Notes: a model not told the origin generated them from the sequence alone. DNA of 64,000 nucleotides from JAZDOK01 sp043798715 (GCA_043798715.1 JAZDOK010000004.1:1-64000), one strand, 5' to 3'. Positions 50,146-59,805 are shown, counted from the first letter of the stretch. A program made the numbers and translations.

Positions 50146-51468
50146 ATGGAAACCAAGAATCTCTCTCAAAAAATTCTGGTCGGAATCTTCATCCTCCTTA
50201 TTTTGATCGCGGGATTCTTTTTCTTCCAGTCTCTCTGGGGGAAAAAGTTGCCGGAGGGCTTCATCGCCGTCAGCGGGCGTGTCGAGGCCGATGAATATAA
50301 CGCCGCCACCAAGATCGCCGGCAAGGTGGACAAGCTCTTCGTGGACGAGGGGTCTGATGTCCGCAAGGGTCAACTGCTGGCCAGGCTCTACTCGCGCCAG
50401 ATCGAGGCCCAGTTAGAATCGGCAAAAAAAGATGTGTCCCTCTGGGAGAACCGCCTGTCCCAGGCCCGCCTCTCCCTCTCACAGGGACGCGAGCAGACCG
50501 GCGCCGGCATCCGTCAGGCGGAGGCCAACCTTTCCGTGAATCACTCCCAGTTATCACGCGCCAGAGCCGCCTACCAGCAGAACCTGGCCCAGCTCGAACA
50601 GGCGAAGATCCAGGTCACGCAGGCGCAACTGGAAGAGGAACAGGCGAAGGCCAACGTCAAAAAGTCCGGAGCCGCCCTGGCTTATGCCCAAAAGGAATAT
50701 GAGCGATTCAAAAACCTGGTAAAGGAAGACGCCGTTCCGAAAAGCCGCTTTGACGAGATGGAGACCCGCTTCATTGCGGCCCGCGAGGAGATGGTTCTTG
50801 CCGAGAAGCAGGCTGACAAGGCCCGCGAAGCCATTGAATTGAGCCGCAAAAACCAGAGCGTGGCCGAGGCCGCCATAAATATGGGCCATGCCTCGATAGG
50901 TGAAGGCAAGGCCGCCATCAACGCCGGACAGGCCGGTTTAAACATGGCCCAGACCGGCGCTTTCGACGTGCGCCAGCGGGAGGAGGAAGTCCGAAATGCC
51001 GGGGCCATGCTGGAGAAGGCCCGGGCCGCCCTGTCGGCGGCGGAGGCGGACCTTTCGGATTCGCGCCTCTACGCCCCAATCACCGGCCGCGTCACCACCA
51101 AGATCAGCGAACCCGGGGAGGTGATCGCCGCGGGTACTCCCATTTTCACCCTGATTGACCTGGATCGGCTCTTCCTCAGGGTATTCCTGCCCACCGACAA
51201 GGCCGGGAAGGTCAAGATCGGAAACTCCGCCCGCATCCTGCCCGATGCGCTGGAAAAGGAAGTCTTCGAAGGAGTGGTCACCAAGGTTGCCGACACGGCC
51301 GAATTTACGCCCAAGAATGTGGAAACCAAGGAACAGCGGGCCAAGCTGGTCTTCGAGGTAAAGATAAAGGTCCTCAACAACAAGGAGCGGAAGCTCAAGG
51401 CCGGGATGCCGGCGGAAGGATGGATCAGGATTGACGATTCCTCCCCGTGGGACAAGATTAAGATATAG
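50146..51468 (+). CDS. HlyD-type membrane fusion protein
   Basis: The 440-residue adaptor has one N-terminal transmembrane helix ('ILVGIFILLILIAGFFFFQS'), a lipoyl-like segment split around a long coiled coil ('GRVEADEYNAATKIAGKVDK' and 'LYAPITGRVTTKISEPGEVI'), and a beta-barrel ('LRVFLPTDKAGKVKIG'). The helical hairpin between is unusually long at about 200 residues. It bridges the inner-membrane ABC exporter and the TolC-like channel. The hydrophobic export substrate is not evident. Confidence 0.9.
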   Translation: METKNLSQKILVGIFILLILIAGFFFFQSLWGKKLPEGFIAVSGRVEADEYNAATKIAGKVDKLFVDEGSDVRKGQLLARLYSRQIEAQLESAKKDVSLWENRLSQARLSLSQGREQTGAGIRQAEANLSVNHSQLSRARAAYQQNLAQLEQAKIQVTQAQLEEEQAKANVKKSGAALAYAQKEYERFKNLVKEDAVPKSRFDEMETRFIAAREEMVLAEKQADKAREAIELSRKNQSVAEAAINMGHASIGEGKAAINAGQAGLNMAQTGAFDVRQREEEVRNAGAMLEKARAALSAAEADLSDSRLYAPITGRVTTKISEPGEVIAAGTPIFTLIDLDRLFLRVFLPTDKAGKVKIGNSARILPDALEKEVFEGVVTKVADTAEFTPKNVETKEQRAKLVFEVKIKVLNNKERKLKAGMPAEGWIRIDDSSPWDKIKI

Positions 51469-51480
51469 CTGTCTGCTTTT

Positions 51481-53436
51481 ATGAACGAACCCGTACTCTC
51501 AATCAAGAATATCTCCCGGAACTTCCGAAAGGTGGAGGCGGTTCGGAATGTCTCCCTGGAAGTCAAGCCCGGCGAAATCTTCGGCTTGATCGGACCGGAC
51601 GGAGCCGGTAAGTCCACCCTCATATACCTGGCCACGGGCCTTCTCTCCGCCAAAAGCGGCACTGTGCAGCTCCTTGGCCTGGACCCCCAGAAGGACCCTG
51701 AGTCCGTCAAATCATACCTCGGCATTCTTCCCCAGGGCCTGGGGCTGTCACTGGCAGCCGAACTCAGCGTGGAGGAAAATATCAATTACTTTGCCGAGAT
51801 TAACGGCGTTGAGCCTGCGCGGCGGGAGACCATGAAGGAGCAGCTTCTCCGGGCCACGGATCTGGCGCGCTTTAAGGACCGGCCCGCCAAGAACCTTTCC
51901 GGCGGCATGAAACAGAAACTGGGCCTATGCTGCACCCTCATCCACTCTCCCGAAATGGTCTTTCTCGATGAGCCCACGACCGGGGTTGATCCAATTTCCC
52001 GCCGGGACATCTGGACCCTCATCAACCAGATAGTCCAGCAGGAAAAGATCACCATCTTCCTCACCACCTCCTACATGGATGAGGCTGAAAGGTGCCACCG
52101 GATGGGCCTCATGCACCAGGGTGAGATCCTGGCCATGGGAGACATTGCCGAGCTCACCTCCTCTCTGGGAGGAAAGCTCCTTGAAATACAGGTTGACGAC
52201 CAGCAGAAGGCCCTTCCCGCCCTGAAAGCCACCGGTGTCTTTTCGGCCGTATATCCCATGGGACACCGGATTAACGCCATCGCCCGCACCGGCTTGGATG
52301 GCGAGGCCGCAGTCCGCCAGGCGGCCGGGAATGACGGCTTCCGCCTGGTGCAGGTTGAGGAAGGACGGCCGGCCCTGGAGGACGTCTTCCTGGAAATGGT
52401 GATGAAAGGATCGGGGACATCCGATCAGGAGGCCCTTGAGGAGTTCTTCAAGACCGGCGCGCCCCGGCCTTCCTCAAAAAAGGCCGACGGCCCCATGATC
52501 GAGGTAAACCATCTCAGCAAGACTTTTGGAAAGTTCACCGCCGTTGACAAAGTCACTTTCGACGTCAGACGCGGCGAGATTTTCGGCTTCCTCGGGCCCA
52601 ACGGCGCCGGGAAGACCACGACCATCAAGATGCTCTGCGGCCTCTTCCCGCCCACTTCCGGAACCGGCCGCATCGCCGGATTCGACCTCATGAAGGAGCA
52701 GATGAACATCAAGAAGAGCATCGGGTACATGTCTCAGAAATTCTCCCTCTACCGTGACCTCACCGTGGGGGAGAACATCGAGCTCTACGCCGGCATCTAC
52801 GGCGTTCCCCCGGAAGACCTCCGGCGGCGCAAGGAACTCCTCCTGCGAATCGCCGATTTATCCGGCCGGGAAAATGCCATCACCGACAGCCTTCCGATGG
52901 GGATTAAACAGCGGTTGGCCCTGGGCTGCACCATCATCCACCAGCCGGAGGTGATCTTTCTCGACGAACCCACTTCAGGAGTGGACCCCGTCGCCCGCCG
53001 CATTTTCTGGGACATCATCTTCTTCCTGTCGCGGAAGGTCGGAGTGACCGTGCTGGTTACCACCCACTACATGGATGAAGCCGAACACTGCGACCGCCTC
53101 TCCCTCATGCACATGGGAAAACTCATCGCCCTGGGCTCCCCGGAGGAGCTCAAGAGGCAGGTCACAGCCGAGATCGGGGGGATGCTGGAGATCCTCACCG
53201 ACAGGCCCTTCGAGTCCCTGGAACTCCTGGGCCGAAACTATCCCTTCTGCAACATATACGGGCGCGCCCTGCATCTCTACACCCCTCAACCGGAACGTGA
53301 CCGGCCGGCCATCGCCGGGACACTTAAGGAAGCCGGAATCGCTCTTACCGATCTGCGTGAAAAGCCCATCCCGTTTGAAGACGTCTTCGTCTATTTCTGC
53401 GAAAAGGCCGAGCGGGAAAATAAATCCAACGGATAA
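51481..53436 (+). CDS. Double ABC transporter ATP-binding protein (YbhF-like fusion)
   Basis: The 651-residue protein has two full ABC modules. The first has Walker A 'GPDGAGKST' (with Asp where Asn is usual) and signature 'LSGGMKQKLGL'. The second has 'GPNGAGKTT' and, in place of LSGGQ, 'LPMGIKQRLAL'. Walker B motifs 'VFLDEPTTGVDP' and 'IFLDEPTSGVDP' are intact. This matches YbhF, the ATPase of the YbhFSR efflux pump, which works with two ABC-2 permeases and a HlyD partner; both permeases are encoded at 56132 and 57287. The altered second signature is normal for this class. Confidence 0.9.
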   Translation: MNEPVLSIKNISRNFRKVEAVRNVSLEVKPGEIFGLIGPDGAGKSTLIYLATGLLSAKSGTVQLLGLDPQKDPESVKSYLGILPQGLGLSLAAELSVEENINYFAEINGVEPARRETMKEQLLRATDLARFKDRPAKNLSGGMKQKLGLCCTLIHSPEMVFLDEPTTGVDPISRRDIWTLINQIVQQEKITIFLTTSYMDEAERCHRMGLMHQGEILAMGDIAELTSSLGGKLLEIQVDDQQKALPALKATGVFSAVYPMGHRINAIARTGLDGEAAVRQAAGNDGFRLVQVEEGRPALEDVFLEMVMKGSGTSDQEALEEFFKTGAPRPSSKKADGPMIEVNHLSKTFGKFTAVDKVTFDVRRGEIFGFLGPNGAGKTTTIKMLCGLFPPTSGTGRIAGFDLMKEQMNIKKSIGYMSQKFSLYRDLTVGENIELYAGIYGVPPEDLRRRKELLLRIADLSGRENAITDSLPMGIKQRLALGCTIIHQPEVIFLDEPTSGVDPVARRIFWDIIFFLSRKVGVTVLVTTHYMDEAEHCDRLSLMHMGKLIALGSPEELKRQVTAEIGGMLEILTDRPFESLELLGRNYPFCNIYGRALHLYTPQPERDRPAIAGTLKEAGIALTDLREKPIPFEDVFVYFCEKAERENKSNG

Positions 53437-53478
53437 CTGATTCACCGACTCGGGGACAGGCACTGATTAAAGGAGAGG

Positions 53479-55215
53479 ATGCATTTGAAAAAGTTCGGCA
53501 TGATCTTGTTCTGCATCATCCTGGGCCTTATTGTGGGTCTTTTGGCTTCTGAATTTGTTCTCAGGCTCATTTGGGGGAACCCATATAAGGAATTAGTAAA
53601 AAATTATGTCTCCTATTTTGAGTTTGAAATATATGATCCATTCTTTAGAAAGGTGAAATCGCCGGATGGAGAGCTGCTTTATATCAAGCAGAGAAGCGGG
53701 GTTGTCGGAGAAGCATCCTTTCCTGCTTTAAAGCCGACGAACACAAAAAGAATATTCATCCTGGGAGAATCGGTGGCGGCAGATTTCGGTGCCAGGTCCA
53801 GCGAGCTTCTCAAGTCACGGCTTCAGAGATATTTTCCCTCCTGCCAATTTGAGATTGTTCCATGCAGAACCGGCGGTTACGACAGTTACCGGGTCTGTCT
53901 GATAATGAAGGAGATCCTGAATTACCAGCCGGACCTGATTCTTCTTTTTGTGGGAAATAATTCCGCCTCACATCTTCGTCCCGGGCTCCCGTTGAAGCTG
54001 TACGCCAAAACCTGGATCTATCGCCTCCTGGACAGGAATTTCATGGCCCGCTCGACTGTTCAAAGAGGGGAAAACGAAATCAATTCGGTTTTTTCAAACG
54101 ATCTGGAACAGATGTCGGAATTTGCCCGTCAAAAAAAAGTTCTCCTTGCAATTTATACACTTCCCTGTAATTTCAAGGATCTTGCGCCTTTCGGCCCTGG
54201 TTGGTTTTTCGACCGGGGGCGTTTTATGGCTCAAATAGCGTTTGAGAAAGGGCAGTGGGATCAGGCCATAACTATTCTTGAAAAACAGTTGATATTGGGA
54301 GAACTGCGTAAAAACGCTCAGGTTTATTATGCCATCGGGCAGTGCCTGGAGAAAAAGCTTGAGTATTCCCGGGCCCGGGAGTATTACCTCAAAGCCCTGG
54401 TTCTTTCGGGGGGACTCCGTTGGCGCTGTTCAGCCCGGAAAAATCGTATCATCCGGGAAACTGCAGAAATAAACGATTTAATTTTAGTTGATCTTGAGAA
54501 AAAATTTATAAGTATCGCTCCCCATGGCCTGCTGGGGGATGAATTTTTCATGGACAACTGTCACTGGCTGCCGCCATATGACAGTGTCGTTATAGAGGAA
54601 TTGATCTCTTCCCTGCAGGACTATCTTAAACGCCATTCCAATCCATCGTTCGGGCCAGGTCCTCAGGGCCCAAGCCGTTCCAACGAGGCTTTGGTGGCTC
54701 AAAAGGCGTTTCAGGAGGCCGGAATGCTCACGCGCAGCGAGGCCTTTCTGACGGAGACCTGTCTCTGGGGAATTTCTTATATTCTGCAGAAAAATGAAGC
54801 GGGGTATTGTCTATATTACCTCAGAAAGGCAGCAAAATACAATCCTGGCGTCCTGATTAAAATGATAAGCTCCAGAGAAGATGTCCGGAAGCGAATTATG
54901 GAAATTCCCTGGCTAGTTCCAATAGTAAATCGTTTGGATGCTTCATGGCCTGACGTACTGTGGCAGGCGGGGGAAGCGCTCCGAGAGAGTGGGAATTATA
55001 CTCTTGCATTGAATTTTTTCAATAGAGCACTGAAATTGAACGGTGAAAGAAACAATATTGAACCCTATTTACTGAGAGGTCTGACCTTTTTTCTTATGGG
55101 AGATCGCAAGAAGGCTCTTAAAGATTGGGAATTTGTGATAGAAATGAACCCCGGGATGATGTGGCTTCGAGAAATAAAGAGCCCCGGGCTTAAACCAGCG
55201 GTATTGTTCCGCTAA
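53479..55215 (+). CDS. SGNH-hydrolase-like protein with C-terminal TPR repeats
   Basis: The 578-residue product has an N-terminal signal anchor ('MILFCIILGLIVGLLASEFV'). SGNH blocks are visible: 'ILGESVAADFG' (block I serine near residue 98), 'FVGNNSA' (block III Asn near 160) and 'FMDNCHWLP' (block V Asp and His near 358-361). TPR-like helices follow, e.g. 'GNYTLALNFFNRALKLNGE'. SGNH enzymes hydrolyse or transfer acyl or acetyl esters, here probably on an envelope glycan or protein. The AT content is higher than in the flanking efflux genes. ATG 53479 has a tight ribosome binding site, and TTG 53485 is an alternative start. Confidence 0.7.
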   Translation: MHLKKFGMILFCIILGLIVGLLASEFVLRLIWGNPYKELVKNYVSYFEFEIYDPFFRKVKSPDGELLYIKQRSGVVGEASFPALKPTNTKRIFILGESVAADFGARSSELLKSRLQRYFPSCQFEIVPCRTGGYDSYRVCLIMKEILNYQPDLILLFVGNNSASHLRPGLPLKLYAKTWIYRLLDRNFMARSTVQRGENEINSVFSNDLEQMSEFARQKKVLLAIYTLPCNFKDLAPFGPGWFFDRGRFMAQIAFEKGQWDQAITILEKQLILGELRKNAQVYYAIGQCLEKKLEYSRAREYYLKALVLSGGLRWRCSARKNRIIRETAEINDLILVDLEKKFISIAPHGLLGDEFFMDNCHWLPPYDSVVIEELISSLQDYLKRHSNPSFGPGPQGPSRSNEALVAQKAFQEAGMLTRSEAFLTETCLWGISYILQKNEAGYCLYYLRKAAKYNPGVLIKMISSREDVRKRIMEIPWLVPIVNRLDASWPDVLWQAGEALRESGNYTLALNFFNRALKLNGERNNIEPYLLRGLTFFLMGDRKKALKDWEFVIEMNPGMMWLREIKSPGLKPAVLFR

Positions 55216-55228
55216 AGGAGATGAGCAG

Positions 55229-55993
55229 ATGAAAATCCTTGTATTAAACGGCACCTATCGCCCCGAAGGAACGACCACCGAACTCGCACGGTCCTTCATG
55301 GAGGGAGCCAGGGCCAACGGTACGGAGACCGATATGATCATGCTGCGCGATCTCACTATCGGGTACTGCATCAACTGCCTTAAATGCAATGCTTTTCCAG
55401 ATGAGGGAATAGCCCCCTGCAGCCTGAAAGACGACATGGATGAACTCATACGCCGGATCGTCGAGGCGGATGGCATCCTTTTCGCGTCTCCCGTGCATAA
55501 CGGGTTTGTGACCGGCCTCATGACTGTTTTCTGGGAGCGCTTGTCCTGGCGGGTGGCACGGCCCGGCGGTCCTTTTCTCAATTGTATGAGCATCCAGACG
55601 CGCATCAATGACAAGGTACGGGCCTTGGGCTCGATCTCAAGTGCCGGCGGCATGCCCGAACGTTTAAGAAAATCCTGTGATGACGGAACGCCCTGGTTGA
55701 AAGGCCAGGCGACTTTACTCCTTCATGGAGAGTGGATCGGAGACACCTATGCCGGTGCGGATCTCGAACACATGCCGGAAAGCAGGCAGGATTGGCAGCG
55801 GATTTTCTTCCTGCGTCGTTTAAGCGCAAGGCAGCGACAGCAGGCCTATGCACTGGGTGTGAAAATGGCAAAAGCTATCCAGGTCGGTGGCCTGAAACCC
55901 TTTACCATGGACAAGCTGGTCCACCCGCCATTTCGATGGATTCTGGAGCGCATTTTCGCCTTCAGTCCGCCCTATCAAGCCGCCGGAAAATGA
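55229..55993 (+). CDS. Flavodoxin-fold NAD(P)H-dependent FMN oxidoreductase
   Basis: The 254-residue product begins 'KILVLNGTYRPEGTTTELA', the FMN phosphate-binding loop. 'YCINCLKCNAF' carries a compact cysteine motif as in iron-sulfur flavoproteins, and 'GILFASPVHNGFVTGLMTVF' is the second FMN loop. The C-terminal 60 residues form an extra helical segment ending 'RIFAFSPPYQAAGK'. It starts 13 bases after the SGNH-TPR gene after AAGGAGATG and shares its strand. It probably transfers electrons or reduces small quinones or nitro compounds, but the substrate is unknown. Confidence 0.8.
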   Translation: MKILVLNGTYRPEGTTTELARSFMEGARANGTETDMIMLRDLTIGYCINCLKCNAFPDEGIAPCSLKDDMDELIRRIVEADGILFASPVHNGFVTGLMTVFWERLSWRVARPGGPFLNCMSIQTRINDKVRALGSISSAGGMPERLRKSCDDGTPWLKGQATLLLHGEWIGDTYAGADLEHMPESRQDWQRIFFLRRLSARQRQQAYALGVKMAKAIQVGGLKPFTMDKLVHPPFRWILERIFAFSPPYQAAGK

Positions 55994-56050
55994 TGGGCGT
56001 AAAAAGTCGCATCGTTATCACTGGTCCTGCAACCATTAAAACTGTAATTC

Positions 56051-56080
56051 TAATCATCCGGCGGTATCCGCGGATGATTA
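56051..56080. repeat. Strong hairpin before the first ABC-2 permease
   Basis: TAATCATCC and GGATGATTA pair. Inside, after a bulged G, GCGG and CCGC close a TAT loop. It stands in the 138-base gap after the flavoprotein gene and has no T run, so it may be an mRNA processing or stabilising structure, or a scar of the insertion. Confidence 0.5.
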
Positions 56081-56131
56081 AGCCTGGCGGGGAGGAATGT
56101 CGCCCCCAGCGGTGAAAACTAGGCGGAAGAG

Positions 56132-57283
56132 GTGTTTGGAAAATTGATCTCCTTGCGCCGGATGCTGGCCGTTACCAAAAAGGAATTCCAGGAGCTGGTG
56201 CGCAACTGGATGAGCTTCCTCCTCTCCATCATCGCGCCCATCGCCCTTTTCTTCCTCTTCGCCTACGGAATGCCCCTGGATGTCAAGAACATCCCGATGG
56301 CCGTTTTCGACGAGGATAAAACGCCGCAGTCCAGGAAACTCGTGGACGCCTTCGCCCAGAGCGGCGTTTTCAAGGTGGTCCGCTTCATTGAAAAATATGG
56401 CGAAATGGAGCGGCTCCTGCGCCTCGGGGAAGTGCGGGTCTGCGTGGTCATCCCGCAAGATTACGCCAGGAAAATCAGCAGAGGACGCCCCCAGTCGATC
56501 CAGGCCCTGGTGGACGCCACCTACCCCAACCGGGCCGCCATCATCGGGGGCTACCTCGACTCCACTCTGGCCGCCGTGAACGAGGGCATCCTCAAAAATT
56601 ACTTTGAAAAACGATTCGGTGCGGGGACGGGCGGATTTCCGGTCGCACTCTCCACCTCCCCCTGGTTCAACCCGACCCTGAGGAGCGAGGACTTTATCGT
56701 GCCCGGCGTGATCGCCATCATCCTCATCTTCCTGCCGCCGCTCATCGCCGCCATTTCCCTGTCAAAGGAAAAGGAGACGGGTTCCATCCTCAATATGTAC
56801 TGCTCACCCCTCTCCAAGGCCGAGTACCTCCTGGGTAAGGCCCTCCCATATATAGTCATCACTTCTTTTAATTTCGTCCTTTTTCTCCTTTTCACCGTCT
56901 TAATCTTCAGGGTCCCCCTGCGGGGGGACCTCCTCCTGCTGTCGGGCGTCTCGCTTCTCTACGTGGTGACGGTGATCGGCATCGGCATCTTCATCGCCGT
57001 GCTGGTCAACACCCAGATCGCCGCCATCCTGATCTGCGCGGTGGCCACCCTCATTCCCTCCTTCATGTACTCAGGTTTCATGCTCCCGGTCATCTGCATG
57101 GAACAGAGCGCCCGACAGACCGCGATGATGATCCCAACCACCTACTACATCAGTTTCATCCGGAAGCTCATGATCAAGGGAGTGGGCCTCCAGTACCTGT
57201 GGACGGACATCCTGACCCTGGCCGGGATCGCTCTTTTCCTCTATACTTTCTCCATCATCCTTTTCAAAAAAAGGCTGGGATAG
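56132..57283 (+). CDS. ABC-2 type transporter permease (YbhS/YbhR-like), first
   Basis: The product has 383 residues from GTG 56132. One N-terminal helix is followed by a large periplasmic domain ('MPLDVKNIPMAVFDEDKTPQ', 'VVIPQDYARKISRGRPQSI') and then five C-terminal helices, including 'DFIVPGVIAIILIFLPPLIA' and 'EKETGSILNMYCSPLSKAEY', the ABC-2 signature. It pairs with the next permease and the double ATPase at 51481. The start has GGAAGAGG directly upstream; TTG 56144 is possible. Confidence 0.88.
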   Translation: MFGKLISLRRMLAVTKKEFQELVRNWMSFLLSIIAPIALFFLFAYGMPLDVKNIPMAVFDEDKTPQSRKLVDAFAQSGVFKVVRFIEKYGEMERLLRLGEVRVCVVIPQDYARKISRGRPQSIQALVDATYPNRAAIIGGYLDSTLAAVNEGILKNYFEKRFGAGTGGFPVALSTSPWFNPTLRSEDFIVPGVIAIILIFLPPLIAAISLSKEKETGSILNMYCSPLSKAEYLLGKALPYIVITSFNFVLFLLFTVLIFRVPLRGDLLLLSGVSLLYVVTVIGIGIFIAVLVNTQIAAILICAVATLIPSFMYSGFMLPVICMEQSARQTAMMIPTTYYISFIRKLMIKGVGLQYLWTDILTLAGIALFLYTFSIILFKKRLG

Positions 57284-57286
57284 AGG

Positions 57287-58411
57287 ATGTTCAAGATCCT
57301 TATTCTCCTGAAAAAAGAAGTGCTCCAGTTTTTCCGGAACATCCCCCTTCTCATTATCGTCCTCTATGCCTGTACCCTCGACGTCTACATGGCCTCAGAA
57401 TTCACCATGGACCTCAAAAACTATCCCATCTCCGTATATGACATGGACAAGACGGAGAAAAGCCGCGACTTCTTACGGAAAATCCGGAAGCCATTCTTCT
57501 CGCTATATTCTTCCATCAGCGACGAGCATGATGTGGAGCGCCTGATTCTTCGCGGAGACGTGGGCGTCGTGCTGGTCATCCCGAATAATTTCCAGAAGAA
57601 ACTGAATGCCGGCAAGAGCGCCCCCGTTCAGGTCATCCTGGACGGCACCTCCAGCAACACGGCGGAACTGGCTGCAAGCTACCTCTACCAGATTGCCGCG
57701 GATTTCTCCACAAACATCATGGTCAAGGAGTGGCAGGTCTCCAGCAAGGCGGACCAGTACCTTCCGCTTCTCCATACCCGGACCCGTTACGAATTCAACG
57801 AAAACCTTATTGACAAATGGACGATGTGCCTTCAGGAATTTTTTACCATTCTCACTCTGATCGCCATCCTGCTCACGGCGACCGCCATGGTCAACGAAAA
57901 GCAGTTCGGTACCATCGAACAACTCATGGTGACACCCCTTAAGCCCACGGAGATCATGCTGGCCAAGGTCCTGCCGATGGTGGGAATTTTCCTGGTGGCC
58001 GGCTTCATCTCCATCTACTGCGTGATGATTCCTCTGGTGGGCCTTCCCCTCAGGGGCAACATACTCGATTTCTTCATACTGACAACCGTCTTCTGCTTTA
58101 CCTCTTCGGGACTGGGCCTTCTCATCTCCACAGTCTCCAACAATCTCTCAGAGACCGTGCTCCTGACGCTCCTGGTGCTCTTCCCCATCATGTTTCTCTC
58201 GGGGGCCTGGGTGCCGCCGGAGGCCATGCCTGGCTGGATGCAGACCCTAATCGTCTTCTCGCCGCTTAAATATTACCTGGACATCGGCGTCGCAATCTTT
58301 ATAAAAGGGAACTCCCTCTTTTACATGTGGAAGGAATTTCTGGCCCTGGCCGCCCTCGGCGGGGGCATCTTCTGGCTCGGCGCCATCCGCTTCAGAAAAA
58401 TGTTCGGATAG
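57287..58411 (+). CDS. ABC-2 type transporter permease (YbhS/YbhR-like), second
   Basis: The 374-residue protein has the same topology as the preceding one: helix, periplasmic domain ('MDLKNYPISVYDMDKTEKSR', 'VLVIPNNFQKKLNAGKSAPV') and a C-terminal helix bundle with 'MVNEKQFGTIEQLMVTPLKP' and 'LFPIMFLSGAWVPPEAMPGW'. The two permeases form the inner-membrane channel of the exporter. It starts three bases after its neighbour and converges with exbD, with no clear terminator in the 17-base gap. Confidence 0.9.
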   Translation: MFKILILLKKEVLQFFRNIPLLIIVLYACTLDVYMASEFTMDLKNYPISVYDMDKTEKSRDFLRKIRKPFFSLYSSISDEHDVERLILRGDVGVVLVIPNNFQKKLNAGKSAPVQVILDGTSSNTAELAASYLYQIAADFSTNIMVKEWQVSSKADQYLPLLHTRTRYEFNENLIDKWTMCLQEFFTILTLIAILLTATAMVNEKQFGTIEQLMVTPLKPTEIMLAKVLPMVGIFLVAGFISIYCVMIPLVGLPLRGNILDFFILTTVFCFTSSGLGLLISTVSNNLSETVLLTLLVLFPIMFLSGAWVPPEAMPGWMQTLIVFSPLKYYLDIGVAIFIKGNSLFYMWKEFLALAALGGGIFWLGAIRFRKMFG

Positions 58412-58428
58412 AATTTATTTTATACTGT

Positions 58429-58845
58429 CTACCGGTTTCCAGTCGAGCGCTCTGTAGCCAGGGCAATCTCGTGAAGTCCCGCTGTCTTGGCGGCGTCCAT
58501 GACCCGAATCACAACGCCATAGAGGACATTTTCATCGGCCTTTATGATGACCCTGTTGGAGCGGCGGGTAGTCGCCAGTTTGGCCAGGTAAGGCTGGAGG
58601 GCCGGATAGTCCACCCGGTTGGCCCCCACGAAAACACCGCCCCTTGTATCAATGCTAACTATTATCTGAGATGGGTTGGCCTGCTCCTTGGAGACCACCT
58701 TGGGCAACTTGATATTGAAGCCCGTCTGCGCAATGGCCGTCGAGGCAATCATGAAAATGATAAGAAGAACCAGGAGCACATCGGTCAGGGGCGTGATGTT
58801 GATATCGCCCATAACCTCTTCATTGTTACCGCCCGCCATAGCCAT
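58429..58845 (-). CDS. exbD: ExbD/TolR-family biopolymer transport protein
   Basis: The product has 138 residues from ATG 58845, eight bases after GGGAGG. 'GDINITPLTDVLLVLLIIFM' holds the single transmembrane helix with the essential aspartate. The periplasmic domain ends 'VIIKADENVLYGVVIRVMDA' and 'AGLHEIALATE', as in ExbD/TolR. It works with the ExbB-like protein encoded just upstream, overlapping it by 20 bases, to transmit proton-motive force to a TonB- or TolA-like partner, which is not in this window. Confidence 0.92.
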   Translation of the reverse strand: MAMAGGNNEEVMGDINITPLTDVLLVLLIIFMIASTAIAQTGFNIKLPKVVSKEQANPSQIIVSIDTRGGVFVGANRVDYPALQPYLAKLATTRRSNRVIIKADENVLYGVVIRVMDAAKTAGLHEIALATERSTGNR

Positions 58846-59740
58846 CCCGGCCACCTCCCTGCTCATATGGTTTCTCGGCGTATCTGGGCATCTCGACGCC
58901 CTGTCTGGGATCATAGACTTTCTGCCCGCCCACACCGCGTCTCAGGTAGGGATCACGTGCGGCCGGCGCCGCCGGAGCTGAAACGGGTTCCTGCCTGCGT
59001 GAAACGCTGTCGGAATAAGGCTGCGCCGGTTGAGCCGGCTGGAACGCCTGGGAAGGGACGCTCTCCTGGGGCGCATAGTAAGGAGGAAGGAGGTCCTCAG
59101 GGAAGGGTTTCCCGGCTTTGTAGAGCTCAATCATCTCCACCAGCTTGGAGGAGGCGACATTCATGGAAGAGGTCATTCCTTTGACCCGAATCTTGAAGTA
59201 ATTATTGAAAATCACGGCCGTGATGGCCACAAACAGCCCCGCCGCCGTCGCGACCAGCGCCTCAGCCACGCCCTTGGAGACGACGGCCGGACCGGTGGCG
59301 CCCTTCAAGGCGATATCGGAGAAACAGCGCATGATTCCGAGCACGGTCCCGAACAGCCCGACAAAAGGAGAAATGACGGCCAGAGTACCGATGATTCCGA
59401 GATTCTTATCCAGAAAGAGATTCTGCTCACTGATCGAGGCCGCCATGGCCTCCTCAATTTCCTGCCTGGGCTGGCCCATGCGCAGAAGGCCGATCTCAAA
59501 GACCCGGGGCAGCGTCCCCTGTATGCCCCTGACAAAATAAAGGGCTTCGGCGATCTTTCCCTGAAGGATGAAATCGGCCATCTGATCCAGCATCCATTGA
59601 GTGTCAGTGGAGTGTTTCCAGTAGGTATAAAACCGTTCGAAAATCACGGCCGCCATGATAATGGAACAGATGACCAGAAAATACATTACAAAGCCGCCGG
59701 AATTCATAAACTTCAGAACACCCTCTATTGGATTAGACAT
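58826..59740 (-). CDS. exbB: ExbB/TolQ/MotA-family proton channel with a disordered C-terminal tail
   Basis: The 304-residue product has three membrane helices: 'GGFVMYFLVICSIIMAAVIF', 'GIIGTLAVISPFVGLFGTVL' and 'EALVATAAGLFVAITAVIFN', with 'AMAASISEQNLFLDKNLG' before the second. This is the standard ExbB/TolQ core of about 210 residues. The last 95 residues are an unusual tail rich in Pro, Ala, Gln, Tyr and Gly ('QAFQPAQPAQPYSDSVSRRQ', ending 'GGGRDGYGG'). It is the first gene of the exbB-exbD pair. Confidence 0.92.
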   Translation of the reverse strand: MSNPIEGVLKFMNSGGFVMYFLVICSIIMAAVIFERFYTYWKHSTDTQWMLDQMADFILQGKIAEALYFVRGIQGTLPRVFEIGLLRMGQPRQEIEEAMAASISEQNLFLDKNLGIIGTLAVISPFVGLFGTVLGIMRCFSDIALKGATGPAVVSKGVAEALVATAAGLFVAITAVIFNNYFKIRVKGMTSSMNVASSKLVEMIELYKAGKPFPEDLLPPYYAPQESVPSQAFQPAQPAQPYSDSVSRRQEPVSAPAAPAARDPYLRRGVGGQKVYDPRQGVEMPRYAEKPYEQGGGRDGYGGR

Positions 59741-59805
59741 AATCGACCCCTTCCCATAAATTTTAGCTTCGCCAGCCAGGACGCAATCGGGAGTATTATA
59801 GCAGA

